From Sporobacter termitidis DSM 10068 (lineage in GTDB: Bacteria; Bacillota; Clostridia; Oscillospirales; Oscillospiraceae), in assembly GCF_900130065.1 (NCBI RefSeq), contig NZ_FQXV01000002.1, positions 186,001 through 250,000 on the forward strand: a DNA stretch of 64,000 bases, written 5' to 3'. Both the position numbers and the translations under genes were made by a program. Below the pieces are notes generated by a model, which was not told where the DNA came from, did no database searches, and saw only the letters and a list, made by a program, of their open reading frames with translations. Numbering within the stretch: position 1 is the first letter of the stretch; each line of letters begins with the position of its first letter. Positions 58,096-64,000 of this stretch are shown in pieces.

Positions 58096-59433
58096 ATGGC
58101 TAAACTTACATATGACGAATCAGGCCGCCTCCTTTTTACGAAGGAGATGAAAAAGGAGTATACCCTCCTGATGCCGCAGATGCTGCCGGTGACGTTCACG
58201 ATGATGAAAAAGGTCTTCGAGCTGGACGGGTACAAGATCGACATGCTCACAACGACCCACCGCGGCATCGTCGACACGGGACTCAAATACGTCCATAACG
58301 ACACATGCTACCCGGCGCTTTTGGTCATCGGGCAGCTCATAGAGGCCGTCAACAGCGGCAAGTACGACAAGCACAGGCTGGGCCTTCTGATCACGCAGAC
58401 GGGCGGCGGCTGCCGGGCGTCCAACTACATCCACCTTTTGCGGAAGGCGCTGGAAAAGGCGGGGCTGGAGTACATCCCCGTCGTATCGGTGAACCTCTCG
58501 GGCCTTGAGAAGAACCCCGGCTTTTCCATTCCGGTCAGAACGCTGCGGCGGCTGGCCACGGCCATGATCTACGGGGACCTCATGGTGTGGCTTAAAAACC
58601 AGTGCCTGCCCTACGAGGTAACGAAAGGCGCCACCGAAAAGCTCACCACCCACTGGACGGACCGGCTCGTCACCATGTTCGGCCACGGCCGGGGCCTGGG
58701 CAAAAAAGAGATGCGGAAGACCATGACCGAGATCGCCGCCGACTATGCCAGGATCGAGCGGCAGGGCGAGGCGAAGGTGCGCGTGGGCATCGTGGGCGAA
58801 ATCTACGTGAAATTCGCGCCCCTGGGCAACAACGGCCTGGAGGATTTCCTCCTGAGCGAGGGCTGCGAGCCGGTCGTCCCGGGACTCACCGACTTCATGA
58901 TCTTCAAGATCAACAACCGCGCCGTGGACGTGGACCTGTACAAGGGCTCGAAGCTCAAAAAGCTCGTGGTGGGCGTTCTGCAGCGGTATATCGAGAATCT
59001 CCAGGCCACGATGATCGAGGCCGTAAAAACCCAGCCGTCCTTCAGGCCCATGGGGAGATTCAGCGACCTGCAGCGTTTGATAAAAGGCTATCTCGGCTAC
59101 GGGAACAAGATGGGCGAGGGCTGGCTCCTCACCGCGGAGATGCTGGAGCTCATCCACACCGGCACGAACAATATCGTCTGCACGCAGCCCTTTGGCTGCC
59201 TGCCCAACCACGTGGTGGGCAAGGGCATGATCCGAAGGCTGAAGGACGACTATCCCGACTCCAACATCGTCGCCATCGACTACGACCCGGGCGCCACGAA
59301 GATCAACCAGGAAAACCGAATCAAGCTCATGATCTCCAACGCTGGCCGGATTATCGGACAGCGTGAGGAGGATAATGTAGCGAGTACCGCCGTATCGGAA
59401 AGCGAACCCTCACTCGTGGGCGCGGCACACTGA
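58096..59433 (+). CDS. 2-hydroxyacyl-CoA dehydratase-like (HgdB/DUF2229-associated) protein
   Basis: The 445-residue protein resembles the dehydratase component of the HgdB family, with cysteine-bearing motifs THRGIVDTGLKYVHNDTCYPALLVIGQLIEA (about 50-80), GGGCRASNYIHLLRKAL (about 105) and CTQPFGCLPNHVVGKGMIRRL (about 365). A conserved NIVAIDYDPGATKINQENRIKLM segment follows. In many Clostridia this part is fused to the activase in one chain of about 1,400 residues; here the two make 979 + 445. ATG 58096 follows GGAGA at 5 bases; a TTG at 58084 is less likely. It may bind [4Fe-4S] clusters. Substrate unknown. Confidence 0.82.
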   Translation: MAKLTYDESGRLLFTKEMKKEYTLLMPQMLPVTFTMMKKVFELDGYKIDMLTTTHRGIVDTGLKYVHNDTCYPALLVIGQLIEAVNSGKYDKHRLGLLITQTGGGCRASNYIHLLRKALEKAGLEYIPVVSVNLSGLEKNPGFSIPVRTLRRLATAMIYGDLMVWLKNQCLPYEVTKGATEKLTTHWTDRLVTMFGHGRGLGKKEMRKTMTEIAADYARIERQGEAKVRVGIVGEIYVKFAPLGNNGLEDFLLSEGCEPVVPGLTDFMIFKINNRAVDVDLYKGSKLKKLVVGVLQRYIENLQATMIEAVKTQPSFRPMGRFSDLQRLIKGYLGYGNKMGEGWLLTAEMLELIHTGTNNIVCTQPFGCLPNHVVGKGMIRRLKDDYPDSNIVAIDYDPGATKINQENRIKLMISNAGRIIGQREEDNVASTAVSESEPSLVGAAH

Positions 59434-59494
59434 CGAGGCGGCCTGATATAAATAAACCCGCGGCAGCGACAGACACAAAAAGAGGAATATTTTA

Positions 59495-62326
59495 ATGCGT
59501 GACAATATTTTTGTAAAAGGCGCGAGAGAGAACAACTTAAAGAACATCGACGTGGAGATACCGAGAGACAAGCTCGTGGTATTAACGGGCATCTCGGGGA
59601 GCGGAAAGTCGTCGCTGGCGTTCGACACCATCTATGCCGAGGGGCAGCGCCGGTATGTGGAATCGCTGTCGGCGTATGCCCGGCAGTTTTTGGGCCAGAT
59701 GGAAAAGCCCGACGTGGACTATATCGACGGCCTGTCGCCCGCCATCTCCATCGACCAGAAGACCACGAGCCGGAACCCGCGCTCCACGGTGGGCACGGTG
59801 ACGGAAATTTACGATTACCTGCGCCTTTTGTGGGCGCGCATCGGCGTGCCCCACTGCCCCAACTGCGGCAAGGAAATCCGGCAGCAGACGGTGGACCAGA
59901 TCATCGACCAGGTGATGACGCTGCCGCCCGCGTCGCGCATCCAGGTCCTGGCCCCTGTCGTCCGGGCCAGGAAGGGCGAATACGCCAAGGTGTTTGAGGA
60001 CGCGCGCAAGAGCGGCTACGTCCGCGCCCGCGTGGACGGCATCACCTACGACCTGGGCGAGGAGATCAAGCTCGACAAGAACAAAAAGCATAACATCGAG
60101 ATCATCGTGGACAGGCTCGTCATTAAGGACGACATCGCCCGGCGCCTCACCGACTCCGTGGAAACGGCGGCAAACCTCGCCGGCGGCCTCGTCATCATCG
60201 ACATCGTGGGCGAGGACAGGGAGCTCATGTACTCCCAGAACTACGCCTGCGACGACTGCGGCATTTCCATCGAGGAGCTGACGCCGCGCCTGTTTTCCTT
60301 CAACAGCCCGTACGGGGCCTGCCCGGCCTGCACCGGCCTGGGCACGCAGCTGCGCGTGGACCCGGACATCATCATCCCCAACCACGCCCTGTCCATCACG
60401 GAGGGCGGCATCTCCGCCTCCGGCTGGGGCAACATCAAAAACGACGGCATCGCGAAGATGTACTTCGAGGCGCTGGCAAAGAAATATCATTTCAATCTGA
60501 GCACCCCCATCAAGGACCTGCCCCCCGGCGTTCTGGACATCATTTTGTACGGCACCAAGGGCGAAAAGCTGACGCTCCACTATGACCAGCCCCGGGGCAA
60601 GGGCGTATTGAACCAGCCCTTTGAGGGCATCGTCACGAACCTGGAGCGCCGGTATAAGGAGACCCAGAGCATATCCATGCGCTGGGAGCTGGAGCAGTAC
60701 ATGTCCGAGCACCCGTGCCCCGAATGCCAGGGCAAGCGGCTGAAAAAAGAGGTCCTGGCCGTCACCGTGGGCGGGATCAACATCGTGGACTATACGGACA
60801 AGTCCATCGTTCAGGCGCTGGACTTCATCGACCATCTGACCCTCAGCGAAAAAGAGGAGATGATCGCCAGCCGTATTCTCAAGGAGATCCGCGAGCGGCT
60901 CGGCTTTCTGCGCAGCGTAGGGCTGGAGTACCTGACGCTGGGCCGGCAGGCAGGCAGCCTCTCCGGCGGCGAGAGCCAGCGCATCCGGCTGGCCACCCAG
61001 ATCGGCTCGTCGCTGATGGGCGTTTTGTACATCCTGGACGAGCCGTCCATCGGCCTGCACCAGCGGGACAATCAAAAGCTGCTTGCCACACTCAAGCACC
61101 TCAGAGACCTGGGCAACACGCTGCTCGTCGTCGAACACGACGAGGAGACGATGACCGAGGCCGATTATATTGTCGACGTGGGCCCCGGCGCCGGCGTCCA
61201 CGGCGGCGAGATCGTCTGCGCCGGCACGGTGGACGAGATCAAGGCCTGTGAAAAGTCCGTCACCGGCCAGTACCTGAGCGGGACGAAGAAAATCCCCGTC
61301 CCTTCAATGCGCCGGAAGGGGAACGGCAAGTTCCTCACCATCAAAAAGGCCGCCGAAAACAACCTGAAGGACGTGACCGCGTCGATCCCGCTGGGCGTCA
61401 TGACCTGCGTCACAGGCGTTTCCGGCAGCGGCAAATCGTCTCTCATCAACGAGGTCGTTTACAAGACGCTGGCTGCGGAATTAAACCGCGTCAAGGTCAA
61501 GCCCGGCAGGCACGAGAGCGTGGAGGGCATGGAGTACCTGGACAAGGTCATCGACATCGACCAGTCGCCTATCGGACGCACGCCGCGCTCCAACCCCGCC
61601 ACCTATACGGGCGTCTTCAACGACATCCGCGAGCTCTTTGCCTCCACGCAGGACGCCAAGACGCGGGGCTACGGCCAGGGGCGCTTCTCCTTCAACGTCC
61701 GCGGGGGCCGCTGCGAGGCCTGCTCCGGCGACGGCCTTTTAAAGATCGAAATGCACTTTCTGCCGGACATCTACGTCCCCTGCGAGGTCTGCAAGGGCAA
61801 GCGCTATAACAGGGAGACGCTGGAGGTCCGCTACAAGGGCAAGAACATTTTCGAGGTTCTGGACATGACGGTGGACGAGGCCGTGGGCTTCTTTGAGAAC
61901 ATGCCGAAGATCGCCCAGAAGCTCCAGACCCTGCTCGACGTCGGCCTCGGTTACGTCAAGCTCGGGCAGCCGTCCACGACGCTGTCCGGCGGCGAGGCCC
62001 AGCGCGTCAAGCTGGCCACCGAGCTGGCCAAGCGCTCCACCGGCAGCACCTTCTACGTTCTGGACGAGCCGACCACCGGCCTGCATACCGCCGACGTCCA
62101 CCGCCTCATCGACGTTTTGAACCGCCTCGCCGACGCCGGCAACACCGTCGTCGTCATCGAGCACAACCTGGACGTTATCAAAACGGCCGACCACATCATC
62201 GACCTGGGCCCCGAGGGCGGGGACAAGGGCGGCGAAATCGTCTTCGCCGGAACGCCGGAAGAACTCGCGACGTGCGAGCGGAGCTACACGGGGAAGTTTT
62301 TGAAGCCGATGCTGGGAATGGAATAA
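59495..62326 (+). CDS. uvrA: UvrABC excinuclease subunit A
   Basis: UvrA is the damage-sensing ABC-type ATPase of nucleotide excision repair. The 943-residue protein contains two ABC modules. The first Walker A is [14 protein letters not shown] (about 31) and the second is [14 protein letters not shown] (about 643). Zinc fingers are visible as [11 protein letters not shown] with CPACTGLG, and [29 protein letters not shown]. Signature motifs are [19 protein letters not shown] (about 488) and [19 protein letters not shown] (about 830). ATG 59495 follows AGAGGAA. It is downstream of the dehydratase-like gene and has its own terminator. Confidence 0.98.
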   Translation: MRDNIFVKGARENNLKNIDVEIPRDKLVVLTGISGSGKSSLAFDTIYAEGQRRYVESLSAYARQFLGQMEKPDVDYIDGLSPAISIDQKTTSRNPRSTVGTVTEIYDYLRLLWARIGVPHCPNCGKEIRQQTVDQIIDQVMTLPPASRIQVLAPVVRARKGEYAKVFEDARKSGYVRARVDGITYDLGEEIKLDKNKKHNIEIIVDRLVIKDDIARRLTDSVETAANLAGGLVIIDIVGEDRELMYSQNYACDDCGISIEELTPRLFSFNSPYGACPACTGLGTQLRVDPDIIIPNHALSITEGGISASGWGNIKNDGIAKMYFEALAKKYHFNLSTPIKDLPPGVLDIILYGTKGEKLTLHYDQPRGKGVLNQPFEGIVTNLERRYKETQSISMRWELEQYMSEHPCPECQGKRLKKEVLAVTVGGINIVDYTDKSIVQALDFIDHLTLSEKEEMIASRILKEIRERLGFLRSVGLEYLTLGRQAGSLSGGESQRIRLATQIGSSLMGVLYILDEPSIGLHQRDNQKLLATLKHLRDLGNTLLVVEHDEETMTEADYIVDVGPGAGVHGGEIVCAGTVDEIKACEKSVTGQYLSGTKKIPVPSMRRKGNGKFLTIKKAAENNLKDVTASIPLGVMTCVTGVSGSGKSSLINEVVYKTLAAELNRVKVKPGRHESVEGMEYLDKVIDIDQSPIGRTPRSNPATYTGVFNDIRELFASTQDAKTRGYGQGRFSFNVRGGRCEACSGDGLLKIEMHFLPDIYVPCEVCKGKRYNRETLEVRYKGKNIFEVLDMTVDEAVGFFENMPKIAQKLQTLLDVGLGYVKLGQPSTTLSGGEAQRVKLATELAKRSTGSTFYVLDEPTTGLHTADVHRLIDVLNRLADAGNTVVVIEHNLDVIKTADHIIDLGPEGGDKGGEIVFAGTPEELATCERSYTGKFLKPMLGME

Positions 62327-62331
62327 CGAAG

Positions 62332-62364
62332 AAGCCGATGCGGAAAAAACGCATCGGCTTTTTT
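62332..62364 (+). terminator. Terminator of uvrA
   Basis: AAGCCGATGCG (62332-62342) pairs with CGCATCGGCTT (62350-62360) and is followed by a T6 run. It is 5 bases after the uvrA stop. Confidence 0.9.
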
Positions 62365-62503
62365 GCCTTTTTAAGAGCCGGATTTGTAGGGCGCGGCATC
62401 CTTGACGCCTCTCTTGTCGGCGGGCAACAGTTATGTTTGTCGTCAAAGCTCTCTTCAATAATGATCCCCGTATACGGTTTTTCCATTGCGGCCTCTTTCT
62501 GCA

Positions 62504-62545
62504 GCAGGGCGGGAGCTTTCGCTCCCGCCCTGCGTTTTTATTTTT
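62504..62545 (+). terminator. Second plus-strand terminator in the uvrA 3' gap
   Basis: GCAGGGCGGGAGC (62504-62516) pairs with GCTCCCGCCCTGC (62521-62533), followed by GTTTTTATTTTTATAATTTT. It is a strong terminator with no recognised gene before it, so it is a backup for uvrA or ends a short untranslated RNA from 62370-62500. Confidence 0.75.
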
Positions 62546-62554
62546 ATAATTTTA

Positions 62555-63973
62555 TTAATATGACAGTGCGTTGGAGGACATCATCTCGTCAATGGGGATG
62601 ATCGTGCTGCCGGCGGGCGGCTGGGAGGCCGGCGCTTGGGCCGTATCGGTGTATTTGAAGGACGCCGTTAAGTCCATGGTCAGGGCGGACGGAATTTCCA
62701 TGGTCAGCTTGACGCTGCCGTTGCCGGACGCGTCGGCGGTGCTGCCCATCGTCATGCTCCCCTGGCCGTCGAAATCAAAATCAACGTCGATGGCCATGCC
62801 GGCATACGCCGTGCCGTTGAACTTCAGCGTCGTTTTCATGTTCATTTTAAGTCCCTCGGCGTCCGATCCCAGGTCGGGGGTAAAGGTGGAGACATAATCG
62901 TTTCCGCTTTTGACAAACGCGGTATCGCCGAACATCGCACTGTACAATGCCAGCGTATCCCGGATAGTCTGGGCGCTGGCACCGGTATCGAGAAGGCACA
63001 GCTCCTTCAGCGTTGCCGACAGATAATCCTTAAAGCTCGTGCTGTCCTGGAGCCGGCTGGTCAGGCCGGCCAGCGAGACGTCGGAGGTCAGGTCGCTGAA
63101 GTCCATGGACAGCCATGTGCCGGTTTGCTGGCCCACGAGCGTCGTCAGGAGCGGCGACTGGATGTAGAGCATCCCCGTCTTGCTGTTCATGATGAGATTC
63201 AGGTCAATATCGTCCAGCAGCGACAGGATCATCAGGTCCTGATCATCCATCTCTTCATCGCCGGCCAGCCCCGCGGCAAACGCGGAGGCGTTGGTTTTCA
63301 TTTGAATGTTCATTTCGGCGTCGCTCTGATTGACAAGGCCGGAAAGGGTGCCGTTGATGGTCATCGGAACGGTCGGCGCGTCCTCCAGGTCGGCAAAGCT
63401 CAGATTCATGCTGAAATCGCCGGAGACGGCATGCTTTTTGGCGGAGAAGCCTTTCTGGCTTTCCAGATAGCGGTCTATCAGCGTATACGTCGCGCCGCTC
63501 TGGGCGATGAGGCCATCGATGGACTGCAGGGTAACGGCGCTGTTTGCGCCGTCCCAGTCGACCACGAAACCGAGGGCCTGCGCCGCGTAACGGACCGGTA
63601 TGTAAATCGGGCCGGCGGCGTTGTCCTGAAAGGCGGCGGCGTCGATATCAATGGTCCTGGCCGCGCCGGCGGACGTCACGGTCATGCTGTAATCGCCAAG
63701 ACTGAACGCGACGGATGTATCGCCGGAGACGGCGGTGACCGTCTTTGCCTGGCTGTCATACGACGCCGTGGCGTCCAGCGCGCCGAATAAAACGCTGGAA
63801 TCCGCGTAAAGCCGGTTTTCGTCTCCCACGCGGACGCTCATGTCCAGAGCGCTGTCGCCAAATTTGACGATGACCTTCGAATTCCCCGCGGCGGCGGCGA
63901 AAACGGACACGGAAAGACTGATAATTAAGATAAAAGCAACGATAAATGCGGATTTCTTGATTTTCCCGAACAA
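62555..63973 (-). CDS. Secreted protein with copper-amine-oxidase-like N-terminal domain
   Basis: The 472-residue protein has a signal peptide ([24 protein letters not shown], cleavage near residue 28) and an N-terminal domain (about 35-155) of the Cu_amine_oxidN1 type, with [36 protein letters not shown] and the [30 protein letters not shown] strand typical of the fold. This module is common in secreted Clostridia wall-associated proteins and has no copper or oxidase activity itself. The C-terminal 300 residues are beta-rich with Ser, Thr, Asp and Leu, ending in a proline-rich tail ([17 protein letters not shown]). No cell-wall anchor is visible. Function unknown. Confidence 0.8.
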   Translation of the reverse strand: MFGKIKKSAFIVAFILIISLSVSVFAAAAGNSKVIVKFGDSALDMSVRVGDENRLYADSSVLFGALDATASYDSQAKTVTAVSGDTSVAFSLGDYSMTVTSAGAARTIDIDAAAFQDNAAGPIYIPVRYAAQALGFVVDWDGANSAVTLQSIDGLIAQSGATYTLIDRYLESQKGFSAKKHAVSGDFSMNLSFADLEDAPTVPMTINGTLSGLVNQSDAEMNIQMKTNASAFAAGLAGDEEMDDQDLMILSLLDDIDLNLIMNSKTGMLYIQSPLLTTLVGQQTGTWLSMDFSDLTSDVSLAGLTSRLQDSTSFKDYLSATLKELCLLDTGASAQTIRDTLALYSAMFGDTAFVKSGNDYVSTFTPDLGSDAEGLKMNMKTTLKFNGTAYAGMAIDVDFDFDGQGSMTMGSTADASGNGSVKLTMEIPSALTMDLTASFKYTDTAQAPASQPPAGSTIIPIDEMMSSNALSY

Positions 63974-64000
63974 AAAGACCCCTCCAGTTTTGATTGAAAT

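Overview
The window looks like chromosomal DNA of a GC-rich, anaerobic, endospore-forming member of the Clostridia, probably Oscillospiraceae or a close relative. The evidence is a full-length spoIIE, the clostridial dnaD-dnaC pair, a one-chain pyruvate:ferredoxin oxidoreductase, a HgdC/HgdB-type activase pair, a Noc/ParB protein, a SpoVB-like flippase next to mazG, hup and rqcP, and frequent TTG/GTG starts. This assignment rests on gene content and order only. Almost all of the window is housekeeping. No integrase, transposase, phage genes, CRISPR array or rRNA was seen, and there is one tRNA (Cys).

Layout. 1-2.7 kb: the end of a GH18 hydrolase, a tiny HTH protein behind a promoter with two palindromic operator-like sites, and a chemoreceptor broken by a one-base frameshift. 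2.8-9.3 kb (minus): wecB, an overlapping ahcY/mtaD pair for S-adenosylhomocysteine handling, a small membrane protein and spoIIE. 9.5-21.7 kb (minus): tRNA-Cys, htpG, mreB/mbl, a ComF-like protein, recD2, cinA, thiI, comM, dcd and a GNAT enzyme. 22.0-26.7 kb (plus): nifJ and a glycosyltransferase. 26.8-39.1 kb (minus): noc, a coiled-coil repeat protein, aspS, hisS, mgsA, minD, mrdA (PBP2), mreD, mreC, maf and a U32 protein. This is a cell-shape and division cluster without minC, minE or rodA. 39.5-49.1 kb (plus): dnaD, dnaC, a cluster of DnaA-box-like sites, a SpoVB-like flippase, mazG, hup, rqcP, an AI-2E-family transporter, a GtrA protein and a two-component system. 49.1-50.2 kb: a gene-free island of palindromic repeats. 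50.2-54.6 kb (minus): uvrB, suhB, radC, pyrE. 54.9-62.3 kb (plus): the activase/dehydratase-like pair and uvrA. 62.6-64.0 kb (minus): a secreted protein with a copper-amine-oxidase N-terminal-like domain.

The most unusual content is intergenic. At least three families of short structured repeats are scattered among the genes. (1) A 127-152 bp element is built from two inverted modules, each a palindrome plus a stem-loop; the stem-loop sequence differs between copies while pairing is kept. (2) Small hairpins carry a conserved CTAC tail. (3) Arrays of mini-hairpins are joined by TGATAT-like spacers. One copy of family 1 lies between the two activase-pathway genes and another just upstream of uvrB. 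Other points worth a look are the DnaA-box cluster after dnaC, the SAH deaminase/hydrolase overlap, the paired operators upstream of the small HTH gene and the frameshifted chemoreceptor.
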